A program made the position numbers and the translations under genes. 56,803 nucleotides of DNA, taken from positions 1 through 56,803 of the forward strand of contig CAIXWN010000215.1 in NCBI GenBank assembly GCA_903923135.1, in the 5' to 3' direction. Under the pieces are notes generated by a model. It did not search any database, had not been told where the DNA came from, and saw only the letters and a list, made by a program, of their open reading frames with translations. The DNA comes from an uncultured Caulobacteraceae bacterium. GTDB lineage: Bacteria > Pseudomonadota > Alphaproteobacteria > Caulobacterales > Caulobacteraceae. Positions 43,544 through 52,488 of the stretch are shown here, in pieces; positions within the stretch are counted from its first letter, which is position 1, and each line of letters opens with the position of its first letter.

Positions 43544-44812
43544 ATGGACATCGTCATCGTCGGCGCGGGAATCGTCGGGCTGACCGCGTCCTTGAGCCTG
43601 CATCAGGCCGGGTTCCGCCCGGTGGTCTACGAGGTGGTCAGGACCCTTGCGCCGCTGGGCGTCGGGATCAACGCCCTGCCGCACGCGGTCCGTGAACTCG
43701 CCGCCCTCGGCCTGCTGGACGAGGTGCGCGCGGCGGGCGTGGAGATCGACGAACTGGTCTATCTGACGGCGCGCGGCCAACGGATCTGGCGCGAGCCCCG
43801 CGGTCTGGCGGCAGGCTACGCCTGGCCGCAGGTGGCCATCCACCGAGGCGCCCTGCAGATGCTGCTGCTGCGAGCGGTCCAGGCGCGGCTGGGGCCCGAC
43901 GCGGTGCGCTTCGGCCGCGCCCTGGTCGATCTTGAGACCGGCGAGACGGGCGTCACCGCCCGTTTTTCCGACCGGTCCTCCTCGCCCGAAGAGACCGCGA
44001 CGGTCCGGGCCGACCTGCTGCTGGCCGCGGACGGAATCCACTCGACCGTCCGGCGCCAGTTCTATCCCGGCGAAGGCGCGCCGGTGTGGAACGGGGTCAC
44101 TCTGTGGCGATCCACAAGCCGCTCGGGCAAGGTCCTGGGCGGCCGATCCATGTTGTGGGCCGGCCGCGCGCGCCAGAAGTTCGTCGCCTATCCGATCACC
44201 TACGACGCGGCGACCGGCGAGACGCTGCTGAACTGGATCTGCGATCTGAAGGACGGGGAGGGGGCGGCCCTGCCGCGCGAGGACTGGAACCGCCCCGGCC
44301 GCCGGGAGGACTTCCTGCCCCGCTTCGAAGCCTGGCGTTGGCCGGGAATCGACGTGCCGGCGCTGGTTGGGACCAGCGGCGAAATCTTCGAGTTTCCGAT
44401 GGTCGACCGCGATCCCCTGCCCCGCTGGACCTTCGGCCGGACAACCCTGATGGGTGACGCCGCCCATCCGATGTACCCGATCGGGTCGAACGGGGCGACC
44501 CAGGGGATCATCGACGCCCGCGCCATCGCCTTTCACCTCGCCACCGCGCCCGACGTGCGGACCGCGCTCGGCCGCTACGAGGGCGACCGACGCGAGGCCA
44601 CCAGCCGCATCGTGCTGATGAACCGGGCCAACGGCCCAGATCAGGTGATGGAACTGGCGCAGCAGCGCGCGCCGGGGCCGGGCGACGACCTCGACGCCCT
44701 CCTGCCGATGAGCGAGCGCGCCGCCATCGCCAACACCTATAAGGCTGTCGCCGGTTTCGACCCCGCGGCGATGGGGGTCGCGTCACCCTACCGGCTTCCT
44801 GACTCCGCCTGA
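43544..44812 (+). CDS. FAD-dependent aromatic monooxygenase (PHBH/UbiH fold)
   Basis: 422 aa. IVIVGAGIVGLTASLSLHQAG is the FAD Rossmann motif, followed by LLLAADGIHSTVRR (DG motif) and TLMGDAAHPMYPIGSNGATQGI (GD motif, FAD ribityl site). Compared with PHBH, it resembles the phenazine/salicylate-hydroxylase branch (PhzS-like). It would use NAD(P)H and O2 to hydroxylate an aromatic ring. It is divergent from the acyl-CoA ligase gene, so the two may serve one aromatic acid pathway. Substrate unknown. Confidence 0.9.
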   Translation: MDIVIVGAGIVGLTASLSLHQAGFRPVVYEVVRTLAPLGVGINALPHAVRELAALGLLDEVRAAGVEIDELVYLTARGQRIWREPRGLAAGYAWPQVAIHRGALQMLLLRAVQARLGPDAVRFGRALVDLETGETGVTARFSDRSSSPEETATVRADLLLAADGIHSTVRRQFYPGEGAPVWNGVTLWRSTSRSGKVLGGRSMLWAGRARQKFVAYPITYDAATGETLLNWICDLKDGEGAALPREDWNRPGRREDFLPRFEAWRWPGIDVPALVGTSGEIFEFPMVDRDPLPRWTFGRTTLMGDAAHPMYPIGSNGATQGIIDARAIAFHLATAPDVRTALGRYEGDRREATSRIVLMNRANGPDQVMELAQQRAPGPGDDLDALLPMSERAAIANTYKAVAGFDPAAMGVASPYRLPDSA

Positions 44813-44834
44813 GCGGTGGCGCGCGCAAGCGGCT

Positions 44835-45809
44835 CTACAGGATCACCACGGACTGCCGGGCGCCGCCGAACCACCACGCGCATTCGGTGAAGGTGCTGAG
44901 AAACGTGCCGATGAGAATCTCGCCGCGGGCCAGGCAGAGCATGTCGCACAGGGCCCGCAGGGCGGTTTCGTCCTCGCCCAGCCCGAGCAGCTGGCCGTCC
45001 GAGGACGGCTCGCCGAAAGGATTCATCAGCAGGCGGTCTCCGTAGCGCTCCCTAAAGGCGCGTCCCACCGCCACCGAATCTGTGGACAGGAAGAGGCGGA
45101 AGGCGGAGTTCCGGCGGTCGATTTCCCGGAAGACGCCGTCCTGGTCGAAAAGCGCGCCCCGGCGTTGCGGCGCATCGGTCCAGGATCGCACATGGACAGC
45201 GATCACGTCGCCTCTCCAGTCGGCGGTGAATCGCTCCACCGCCTCGCGGACCACGGCGGCCGGTCGCAGCGAGGCGAAGATGGCGGCGATGCGGACGCGG
45301 ATGTCCGGGGGGATGCGGAAATACTCCAGATCGATGTAGCCGGCCTGCGGCTCGGCGAGGGTGATGAACGGCGAGTTCACGCTGCAAAGGAAATCAGATG
45401 AGCCCGGCGGCAGACGCCAGTCTGAAAATACGACACAGCCTTCGGGAAGTTCGTCGACGACCGGATACTGGTCCTCGAAAACCCGGTTCAGGACGTTGTC
45501 GCCGAGGTAGATCCGTGACGTGAAGTCCCTGGCCGACACCAGGGCCTTGATGCGGTTGCCCAGGCCCTCGGTCAGATTGACGAAGGCCCCGTAGCGGACC
45601 TGTCGTGGCGAGGGGGCGGCCGGATCCGGCGCGGTCGCGTCGGCGGACGCCGCCAAGGGCGCCACGCGTCCGTCCAGCGCGACCGCGCGCAGCAGAGCGA
45701 GGCTTTGCTCGATCGACCTGAGCCGCCGGTCGATCTGGTACACAGCGTCGCGCGAGGCCGGCGCAACCTTGCGCAGGCGCCTCAGCCAGGTGTCGGGCAG
45801 GCCCGCCAT
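44835..45809 (-). CDS. Fucosyltransferase-like (NodZ/O-fucosyltransferase fold) protein
   Basis: 324 aa. A coiled N-terminus of about 60 residues (RRLRSIEQSLALLRAV) leads to GLGNRIKAL at 82-90, the GLGNR loop of fucosyltransferases. HVRSW at 206-210 matches the GDP-fucose-binding HxRxxD-like site, STDS at 242-245 lies in the next strand, and GTFLSTFTECAWW at 301-313 matches the C-terminal GT-B motif (D..xGTxxSTFS). No signal peptide or transmembrane helix. It is probably a GDP-sugar-dependent glycosyltransferase acting on surface glycan. It sits 53 nt downstream of a diguanylate cyclase gene. Remote similarity, so the sugar and acceptor are uncertain. Confidence 0.6.
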   Translation of the reverse strand: MAGLPDTWLRRLRKVAPASRDAVYQIDRRLRSIEQSLALLRAVALDGRVAPLAASADATAPDPAAPSPRQVRYGAFVNLTEGLGNRIKALVSARDFTSRIYLGDNVLNRVFEDQYPVVDELPEGCVVFSDWRLPPGSSDFLCSVNSPFITLAEPQAGYIDLEYFRIPPDIRVRIAAIFASLRPAAVVREAVERFTADWRGDVIAVHVRSWTDAPQRRGALFDQDGVFREIDRRNSAFRLFLSTDSVAVGRAFRERYGDRLLMNPFGEPSSDGQLLGLGEDETALRALCDMLCLARGEILIGTFLSTFTECAWWFGGARQSVVIL

Positions 45810-45862
45810 CAGCCGTTCAGGCCCGTTATCGTCGCCGGCTCCGGACAGGTGCGCGGAGACAT

Positions 45863-47062
45863 TCAGGCGCCGTGCGCCTGACCCCTGGCGGCGGTCGGGG
45901 CGACCGGCCGCGGAGCCACCTGCACCTGATTGCGGCCGCCTTCCTTGGCCCGGTAGAGCGCCGTGTCGACCGCGCCGAGGAGGTCATCGACATCCTTGTA
46001 GCCCCGGCCCTCCAGCGCCGCGACCCCGGCGCTGACGGTTAGCCTGTGCGCCGAGGACTGGACGTGGGCGATGTTTAGGGCCTCGACCAACCGGCAGATC
46101 TGCCGGGCCAGGGTCTCCGCGGCGAGCGCGCTGGTGTTGGGCAGGACCAGGAGGAATTCCTCCCCGCCGTACCGCGCCGCCAGATCGCCGGCGCGCCTCG
46201 CGGTAGACAGCAGGATGCCGGCGACCGCCGCCAGACAGCGGTCGCCGGCCTGGTGGCCGTAGAGATCGTTGAACTTCTTGAACCAGTCGACGTCGACCAT
46301 GACCAGGGCCAGCGGCAGGCCGCTGCGGGAGGCCCGGGCCCACTCGTCGAGCAGGGTCTCGTCGAGCAGCCGCCTGTTGGCGAGCCCGGTCAGCGGGTCG
46401 TGAGTCGCGAGCTCGCGGATGCGCTCGTCGGCGCGTTCCTTGATCATCACCAGCAAGCCGTGGGACAGCAGGATCAGGCAGATCATGGTGACCAGGAACG
46501 TCGCCGTCTCGATGCGGTCGGAGGCCAGGAAAGCCTTTGGCCCCTGCAGTCCCGTCAGGGTGCCGATGATCCGGCTGACGAAAACCATCACGCCGGTGGC
46601 GAGACCGGAGCCGAACAGATACCGGCCCCGGCCGGGTGTGCGCCCCTGATCCTGAAGCAGGGCCAGGATGATCATCAGGCACTGGCTTGCCGCGACGGTG
46701 CTGCTCAGGACAACGCGCCAATGAAGCTTGTCCAGCAGGAACGGATAGGTGACCAGAATGACGGCGACCGGCGTCCAGACGATCAGCCGGTTGGGCCGGC
46801 GACCGTGAAACTGGCAGAGACCTTCGGTGAAAAGCGAAAAGCTGGCGACGATCAGACTGTTGCCGATGATGATCGAGGCGGTGGCGCCGACGATGGGGCG
46901 CAGCAGGAACAACAGATAGCCCAGACCGAACGCCGCGAAGGCCCCGGTCCAGAAGCGGATGCCCTCCTTCTGATCCCGCGAGGTGGAGAGCCCGATCGAC
47001 GCCGACAGGGTCGCGCTGACGATGATGATCGCCAGAAAGAAGGTCGGAACATCGATGTTCAT
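45863..47062 (-). CDS. Membrane-bound diguanylate cyclase
   Basis: 399 aa. About six to seven N-terminal helices (VPTFFLAIIIVSATLSASIG to LILLSHGLLVMIKERADER) form an unnamed sensor. The GGDEF domain follows: DPLTGLANRRLLDE, VDVDWFKKFNDLYGHQAGD, and the active site GGEEF within RYGGEEFLLVLP. The I-site RAGD sits five residues before it, so product inhibition is expected. It makes cyclic di-GMP. No EAL domain. ATG 47062 was selected over an upstream start because the leader residues are not membrane-like. It is followed by a fucosyltransferase-like gene. Confidence 0.93.
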   Translation of the reverse strand: MNIDVPTFFLAIIIVSATLSASIGLSTSRDQKEGIRFWTGAFAAFGLGYLLFLLRPIVGATASIIIGNSLIVASFSLFTEGLCQFHGRRPNRLIVWTPVAVILVTYPFLLDKLHWRVVLSSTVAASQCLMIILALLQDQGRTPGRGRYLFGSGLATGVMVFVSRIIGTLTGLQGPKAFLASDRIETATFLVTMICLILLSHGLLVMIKERADERIRELATHDPLTGLANRRLLDETLLDEWARASRSGLPLALVMVDVDWFKKFNDLYGHQAGDRCLAAVAGILLSTARRAGDLAARYGGEEFLLVLPNTSALAAETLARQICRLVEALNIAHVQSSAHRLTVSAGVAALEGRGYKDVDDLLGAVDTALYRAKEGGRNQVQVAPRPVAPTAARGQAHGA

Positions 47063-47237
47063 GACCAGGTCCCCGAGAGGGCGTTGGGCCCGCCAGTCTC
47101 TTGACGGACGGGCGCGCCCGGCCTCCGGTTCAGGCCCGATCGCCGTCTGTCCCGAGGTGTTTGCCGCCCCGATTCTAACCCAAGCCGGCAAGCGGCGCCA
47201 TGGGCCCGAACGTCAGTCTTTCCGCGGTCTACGCGGT

Positions 47238-48023
47238 TCAGGTCAGGCGGTCGACCCGCAGCCTCTGGCGCGCGTCGCTGAGCCGCCGCAGGGCCAGTTC
47301 GGCGATGGTCAGGGCCGCCACGCCGCTGGCGCCGGCGAGCAGGAACATAAGCAGGATCTGGTACTTGACCGCCTCCACAGGGTCCATGCCGGCGATGATC
47401 TGGCCGGTCATGATGCCTGGCAGGGTGATCAGGCCCGCCGCCGACATCTGGTTGATGATCGGCAGAAGGCCGCGACGTATGGCTTCGCGAAGCAGGGGGC
47501 GGGTGGCGACGCGGAATTCCACGCCCAGGCCCAGCTGCGCCTCGATGGCCGAGCGCTCGCGCCAGACCCCTCCGACCACCCCGTCGAGGGTCAGGCTGCC
47601 CGAGTTGAGCACCGAGCCCAGAATGATGCCGACCAGCGAGACCGCATAGCGCGGGTCGTACCAGGGATGCGGGCGGATGGCGGTGGTCAGGGCCAGGCCG
47701 GCGGTGACCAGGGTGGCCAGGGCGACCGTGGCGCCGCTGATCGCCAGCCCCGCCGCGCCGCGGAGCTTTCGCGCCGGCCGCGCGGCGATCTCGCGCCCGG
47801 CGATGGCGCCCATCACCACCACGATGGCGAGGGTGGCCAGCGGATTGTTGAGCGTGAAGATGAACCGCAGGATGAAGCCGACGGCGATGAGCTGAACGAC
47901 CATGCGCCCCGCCGCCCACAGCAGCTGGCGGTGGAGCTGCAGCCGAAGGGTGACGGAGACCCCGGCGTCCAGAGCCACCAGCACGGCCGCCAGGGCCAGA
48001 TCGGTGGGCGTCAGCGAGATCAA
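47238..48023 (-). CDS. fetB: FetB/YbbM-type ABC permease
   Basis: 261 aa with about seven helices. LTPTDLALAAVLVALDAGVS starts the family. RQLLWAAGRMVVQLIAVGFIL and MGAIAGREIAARPARK follow, then IILGSVLNSGSLTLDGVV, GLLPIINQMSAAGLITLPGI and MTGQIIAGMDPVEAVKYQI, the YbbM signature. In E. coli this permease with FetA exports iron and aids oxidative stress resistance. It starts with TTG (48023), overlapping the FetA stop as TTGA. It is the last gene of a three-gene minus-strand operon. Confidence 0.9.
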   Translation of the reverse strand: MISLTPTDLALAAVLVALDAGVSVTLRLQLHRQLLWAAGRMVVQLIAVGFILRFIFTLNNPLATLAIVVVMGAIAGREIAARPARKLRGAAGLAISGATVALATLVTAGLALTTAIRPHPWYDPRYAVSLVGIILGSVLNSGSLTLDGVVGGVWRERSAIEAQLGLGVEFRVATRPLLREAIRRGLLPIINQMSAAGLITLPGIMTGQIIAGMDPVEAVKYQILLMFLLAGASGVAALTIAELALRRLSDARQRLRVDRLT

Positions 48024-48676
48024 GACCCGCTCTCCGGGGCCAGCCGGCGATCGGCCATCCGCATCCGCCGTGCGCCGAGACGAGGGCCCTGCGCCGGGTC
48101 ATGCGAGACCAGGATGATGACCGTTCCGCCGGCAAGGCGGTCGAGCAGCACCGCCTCGACCCTGCTGGCCGACACGGGGTCGAGCGGTCCGGTGGGTTCG
48201 TCCAGCAACAGCGCCGGCGAATCCAGGATCAGCGCCCGCACCAGGGCCAGGCGCTGCCGCTCTCCGGTGGAAAGCCGGTCCACGGCGCCGTCGAAGGGCG
48301 CATCGCCCACGCCCATCTGCCCGGCGAGCCTCCGGGCGCGATCCAGTTGTCCGGCGGCGAAGTGATCGTGGACCTGCTGCGCCCACCAGCCGGATTCGGC
48401 GGCCACATAGGGCGCCCGCCGCCGCCAGAGGTGGGCCGGCAGGCTGGCACGCGCCACGCCGTCCAGACTGACCTCGCCGTCATTGGGGTCGAGATCGGCG
48501 ACCATGCGCAGGAAAAGGCTCTTGCCGGCGCCGGATTCGCCGGAAATGGCCAGGCACTCGCCGCGGCCCACCGAAAGCGAGAAGGGACCGGCGAGAGGGC
48601 TGCGCAGGCCGCTGATCGACAGACCCGCCCCGCCGCCGCCCCGAGTTGTCGCCGCCGCCGCTCCCGGACCGGTCAG
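48020..48676 (-). CDS. fetA: FetA/YbbL-type ABC transporter ATPase
   Basis: About 218 aa. The ATPase has Walker A SGESGAGKS, signature LSTGERQRLALVRAL, Walker B ALLLDEPTGPLDP and the H loop ILVSHD. Start choice is odd. No ATG, GTG or TTG in this frame precedes the first beta strand (LSISGLRSPLAGPFSLSV). The nearest is CTG 48676, whose last two bases form the upstream stop (CTGA). A GTG at 48571 would remove the strand before Walker A. CTG, coupled to the previous gene, is the best reading but unproven. It powers FetB export of iron or a related metal. Confidence 0.8.
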   Translation of the reverse strand: MTGPGAAAATTRGGGGAGLSISGLRSPLAGPFSLSVGRGECLAISGESGAGKSLFLRMVADLDPNDGEVSLDGVARASLPAHLWRRRAPYVAAESGWWAQQVHDHFAAGQLDRARRLAGQMGVGDAPFDGAVDRLSTGERQRLALVRALILDSPALLLDEPTGPLDPVSASRVEAVLLDRLAGGTVIILVSHDPAQGPRLGARRMRMADRRLAPESGS

Positions 48677-49446
48677 TTGTCGCTGCCCAGGATTCCGCCG
48701 AGGATCCCGCCCACCAGCCCAGCCGTGGCCACGCCGCCAAGGGCGCCGCCGCCGCCGCCGGAGCGGTCGGGACTGCCGGGCAGATAGCGGGCGACTTCCT
48801 CGGCGAGGTTCATGATCGGCATGGACTGCAGCCACACCTCGCCGGGCCCGGTCAGACAGGCCAGGAACAGGCCCTCTCCGCCGAACAGGATGTTGCGGAA
48901 GCCCGGCACGATCTGGATGTCGAACGAGACCGATGGCTCGTGCACGCCCACGTGGCCGGCGTGCACGAAGATCGGTTCGCCGGGCTGCAGGCGTTTGCTG
49001 ACCACCTCGCCGGAGAGGTCGAGGAACACCGTGCCCGGTCCGGTTACCCGCTGCAGGATGAAGCCGGCGCCGCCGAAGAAACCCGATCCGATGCGCTGCT
49101 GCCAGGCCAGTTCCAGGGTGACGGTCTTCTCCGCGCAAAGGAAGGTCTCCTTGCGGCAGATCAGGGATTCACCCGGCCGCAGTGTGCGGGCCATGATCGT
49201 GCCGGGAAACCGCGGGGCGAAGGCCACATGGCCCGAGCCGCCCTCGGCCTGGAAATCGGTGACAAAGAAGCTGCCGCCGGTGAGGCTGCGCTTGAGACCT
49301 GCGAACAGGCCACCCCCGGTGTTGGTGTGCATCCGCACCCCGGCGCTCATCCAGGCCATAGTGGCGGTCTGGCTGTAGACGATCTCGCCAGGCGACAGAT
49401 CGATGCCCACCGTCTGCATGACGGTCCCGGAGATTTCGTAGCGCAT
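48673..49446 (-). CDS. AIM24-family (TIGR00266) protein
   Basis: 257 aa. EISGTVMQTVGIDLSPGE starts the family, followed by WMSAGVRMHTN, GGLFAGLKRSLTGGSFFVTDF and GEPIFVHAGHVGVHEP. The tail is glycine-rich (GGGGGALGGVATAG, GGILGGILG), as in many TIGR00266 proteins. Bacterial AIM24-like proteins are beta-sandwich proteins of unknown function. It is the first gene of a tight operon with fetA and fetB, with CTGA coupling to fetA, which suggests a role in metal or membrane homeostasis. The open frame upstream of ATG 49446 is not coding. Confidence 0.88.
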   Translation of the reverse strand: MRYEISGTVMQTVGIDLSPGEIVYSQTATMAWMSAGVRMHTNTGGGLFAGLKRSLTGGSFFVTDFQAEGGSGHVAFAPRFPGTIMARTLRPGESLICRKETFLCAEKTVTLELAWQQRIGSGFFGGAGFILQRVTGPGTVFLDLSGEVVSKRLQPGEPIFVHAGHVGVHEPSVSFDIQIVPGFRNILFGGEGLFLACLTGPGEVWLQSMPIMNLAEEVARYLPGSPDRSGGGGGALGGVATAGLVGGILGGILGSDN

Positions 49447-49572
49447 GCCGACGTCCCTTCCTCGATGCTGGGCGAGCGTGGCGCCTTGGGCCGGTCCGCC
49501 GGTCGCCGCGCGCCCGATTCTGCGCCATAGTCCCTCAAAGCGATGAGACTGGAAAGCCGTGGGGGAGTCGTG

Positions 49573-50652
49573 ATGATCAGCGAAATTCAGGTCGAGCGGG
49601 CCAATCTGGCCCATATCCGCGCTCTGACCCGTCCGGAGCCGGATCTGGACGACGGCGAGGTGCTGGCGCGCATCGACGCCTTCGGCCTGACCGCCAACAA
49701 CGTCACCTACGGCGTCGCCGGCGACATGATCGGCTATTGGCGGTTCTTCCCCGCCGAAGGCGACTGGGGGATCATACCGGTCTGGGGTTTCGCCACGGTC
49801 GTCCGGTCGCGCTGCGCCGAGGTTCCCGTGGGCGAGCGGGTGTACGGCTTCCTGCCCATGGCCTCGCATGTGGTGCTGCGGCCAGGGAGCGTGACGCGCG
49901 GCGGCTTCACCGACGCGGCGGCTCACCGCCAGGCTCTGCCCGGCCTCTACAACCGCTATCAGCGCGTCACCGGCGAGCCGGCGGCGCTGGCGGCCCTGGA
50001 GGCCGAGCGCTGCACCCTGTTTCCGCTGTTCACCACCGCCTATGTGATCACCGACCTTCTGGCCGACAACGACTGGTTCGGAGCCAGACAGGTGCTGGTG
50101 CTCAGCGCCTCGTCCAAGACCGGTCTCGGTCTGACCAATCTGCTCGCGCGGGTCGAGGGCCGACCGGTTCGGGTTGTCGGGGCGACCTCGCCCGCGAACA
50201 CCGCCTTCGTGCGCGAACTGGGCGGTTGCGACGAGATCGTCGCCTACGACGACATCGGTGGTCTGGACCCTGCGGTCCCCACGATCGTGGTCGACATGGC
50301 CGGATCGGCAAAGCTCCTCAAGGCCGTCCACACGCACTTCGCCGGCGCCCTGGTCTACAGCTGCAGCGTCGGGATCACACACTGGAGCGAGGGCGGTCCG
50401 GCCGGTGACATGCCCGGCGCGAAGCCAGCGTTCTTCTTCGCCCCCGGCCAGATCGAGAAACGCGACGCCGACTGGGGACAAGGCGAGATCCAGCGCCGCG
50501 CCCAGGTCGAAGGCGCGCGGATCGCCGGCGAGATCGCCGGGGCGGTGACCGTCGAACGGATCGCCGGTGCGGACGCCGCCGCCGCTGTCCTGGGCGATCT
50601 GGTCGCCGGACGGGTTTCGCCGCGTCGCCTGCTCATGCTGTCCCTGGCCTGA
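49573..50652 (+). CDS. DUF2855 family protein (MDR-like fold)
   Basis: 359 aa. ARIDAFGLTANNVTYGVAG and IPVWGFATVV are typical of the DUF2855 N-terminus. VLVLSASSKTGLGLTNLLAR forms a nucleotide-binding-like loop in the second half, and VVDMAGSAKLLKAVHTHFAG follows, as in zinc-free medium-chain reductases. Catalysis is not established for the family. ATG 49573 was preferred over an in-frame ATG 30 nt upstream for its GGGGGAG. It is followed 10 nt later by a serine hydrolase, so they may form an operon. Confidence 0.85.
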   Translation: MISEIQVERANLAHIRALTRPEPDLDDGEVLARIDAFGLTANNVTYGVAGDMIGYWRFFPAEGDWGIIPVWGFATVVRSRCAEVPVGERVYGFLPMASHVVLRPGSVTRGGFTDAAAHRQALPGLYNRYQRVTGEPAALAALEAERCTLFPLFTTAYVITDLLADNDWFGARQVLVLSASSKTGLGLTNLLARVEGRPVRVVGATSPANTAFVRELGGCDEIVAYDDIGGLDPAVPTIVVDMAGSAKLLKAVHTHFAGALVYSCSVGITHWSEGGPAGDMPGAKPAFFFAPGQIEKRDADWGQGEIQRRAQVEGARIAGEIAGAVTVERIAGADAAAAVLGDLVAGRVSPRRLLMLSLA

Positions 50653-50662
50653 GCGGGGCGGC

Positions 50663-51979
50663 GTGCGGGACTGGACCCGGCGCGGCGTGATGGCGGCGGG
50701 CGGAGCCCTGGCCGGCGGCGCGGCCACGGCGGCGGGCGACGCCCTGGCCGCCCTTGTCTCCGACGGCCCCGACGGCGTGGTCTCGGCAGGCCTGATCGCC
50801 CGGCAGGGCCATGGCGTGCTGGCGCTGGCGGCTGCCGCGGGCCGGCGGTTCACCGGCCCGGCCGGAATCGCTCCGTTCGGACTGGACGACCCTTTCCGCG
50901 TCGCCTCGGTCTCCAAGATGGTCGCCACCGTCGGCTTCATGAGTCTGGTCGACGCGGGCCGGATCGCATTGGATGACGATATTTCCGACCCGCTGGGCTT
51001 TCGCCTCCGTCATCCGGCCCTTCCCGACCGGCCGATTCGGGTCCGTCACCTGCTCAGCCACACCAGCGGCCTGCGCAACGGACCCAGCTATCCGGTTCCC
51101 GCCGGCCACGCCCTGGGCGAAGCCTTCGATCCGGCCGGCCGCCATTGGGACGGCGGGGCCTGGTTCGCGCCGCCCGGTCGCGGACCGGGGGACTGGTTCG
51201 CCTACGCCGACGTCAACTTCTGCCTGATCGCCCAGATCATTGAACGCCTGACTGGCGAGCGCTTCGACCGCTACATGTCGAGCGTGGTGCTGGGTCCGCT
51301 TCATCTGGACGCGGGCTACAACTGGAGCGGGGTGAGCCAGGCCAAGCGCGACCGCGCCGCCTCCGCCCGACGCTGGCTCGACGGCCGCTGGATGGCCCAG
51401 ACCGACGGCACGGTTCCTGCGGCGCCGGCTGTGGCGTTCCCGCAGCCCGCGGACCGGCCGCCCCTGGCGGAGGCCGATCTCGTTCCAGGCGAAAACGGCT
51501 TCCTGTTCTCGCCCCAGGGCGGCCTGAGAGTCAGTCTGCGGGACCTCGACCGGCTGGCGGTGATGTTCCGTTCCGGCGGCGTGCTCGACGGCGCCCGGGT
51601 CATCGGCGCGGCCAGCCTGGAGCGGATGCAGGCGCCGGCCTGGCGTTTCGATCCGGCCCGACCCAACGGTGAGACCGGAGAGGGCGGCGCGGACGGCGGG
51701 GTGTTCGCCGGCTACGGCCTGGGTGTGGAGGTTCTCCAGGGCCGCCCGGGTCCCGGCGGCGACGCCTTCTTCGGCGAGAGCAGCGGCGACTGGCGCGGCC
51801 ACCTGGGCGACGCGTACGGCTGGATGACCGGCCTGTTCTGGAACCGCCGCGACGGCCGCACCCTTGTCTGGGCCCTGAACGGCATGCGCGAGACCGGGCG
51901 CCCGGTGGGCCGTCGGTCGGCCCTGACGCCGTACGAGGAGGCGGTGATCGACCTTGGCATCAAGGCCCTGGGGGCGTGA
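50663..51979 (+). CDS. Tat-type secreted serine hydrolase (beta-lactamase/esterase family)
   Basis: 438 aa. GTG 50663 gives DWTRRGVMAAGGALAGG, which matches a twin-arginine signal, so export by Tat is likely. RVASVSKMVATVG carries the SxxK nucleophile, VRHLLSHTSGLRNGPS the conserved loop, and YADVNFCLIAQIIERL the YxxxN-like motif of class C/esterase enzymes. The C-terminal motif is not obvious. It hydrolyses an ester, amide or lactam. It is 10 nt after the DUF2855 gene and 33 nt before the GNAT gene. Confidence 0.85.
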   Translation: MRDWTRRGVMAAGGALAGGAATAAGDALAALVSDGPDGVVSAGLIARQGHGVLALAAAAGRRFTGPAGIAPFGLDDPFRVASVSKMVATVGFMSLVDAGRIALDDDISDPLGFRLRHPALPDRPIRVRHLLSHTSGLRNGPSYPVPAGHALGEAFDPAGRHWDGGAWFAPPGRGPGDWFAYADVNFCLIAQIIERLTGERFDRYMSSVVLGPLHLDAGYNWSGVSQAKRDRAASARRWLDGRWMAQTDGTVPAAPAVAFPQPADRPPLAEADLVPGENGFLFSPQGGLRVSLRDLDRLAVMFRSGGVLDGARVIGAASLERMQAPAWRFDPARPNGETGEGGADGGVFAGYGLGVEVLQGRPGPGGDAFFGESSGDWRGHLGDAYGWMTGLFWNRRDGRTLVWALNGMRETGRPVGRRSALTPYEEAVIDLGIKALGA

Positions 51980-52012
51980 GCGGCCTGGCCGGGGCCGGTC
52001 CGGAGGGCTGCG

Positions 52013-52480
52013 GTGAGCGTTGAGTCTCACGGCCCGCCGGGGATCGTCTACCGCGGCTACCGCGACGAGGACCTCGACGCCCTCGCCGGCCTCTGGCTGG
52101 AAAGCTGGCGCTCCATCGGCCTTGTCCTCGACCGGGATCCCACGCTGGCGCAACTGCGCGCCCGCATTCTCCGGGACGTCGCCGACCGATGGCGCGTCAC
52201 CTTGGCGGTGGAGGGCGAGCGACTGGTAGGGTTTCTCGCCCTGAAAGTGGACGAAGGGCTGCTGGACCAGCTGTTCATCGCTCCGGCGGCCAAGGGACGC
52301 GGCGTCGGCTCCGCACTCCTTGACCTCGCCCGCCGTGAAATCCCTCAGGGGCTGTGGCTGAGCGCCGACGCCGCCAATGTCCGGGCGAGAGCCTTCTATG
52401 AGCGACGAGGCCTGCGCCTCGATCGCTACGAGGCCGATCCGGTCACCGGCCGGCCCGACGCGGTCTACGTCTGGCCCTGA
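52013..52480 (+). CDS. GNAT-family N-acetyltransferase
   Basis: 155 aa, one acetyltransferase domain. YRGYRDEDLDALAGLWLESW is the first helix, VDEGLLDQLFIAPAAKGRGVGSALLDLA the acetyl-CoA loop (R/QGxG/A as KGRGVG), and SADAANVRARAFYERRGL the conserved C-terminal motif. It acetylates an unknown amine. GTG 52013 starts it, 33 nt after the serine hydrolase. Confidence 0.92.
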   Translation: MSVESHGPPGIVYRGYRDEDLDALAGLWLESWRSIGLVLDRDPTLAQLRARILRDVADRWRVTLAVEGERLVGFLALKVDEGLLDQLFIAPAAKGRGVGSALLDLARREIPQGLWLSADAANVRARAFYERRGLRLDRYEADPVTGRPDAVYVWP

Positions 52481-52488
52481 CGCGCCCG

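Noticed and set aside
48673-50940. A 755-codon minus-strand frame
   Set aside because: Only its last 257 codons (AIM24 protein) are real. The rest is antisense to the DUF2855 gene and lies in a low-complexity frame.
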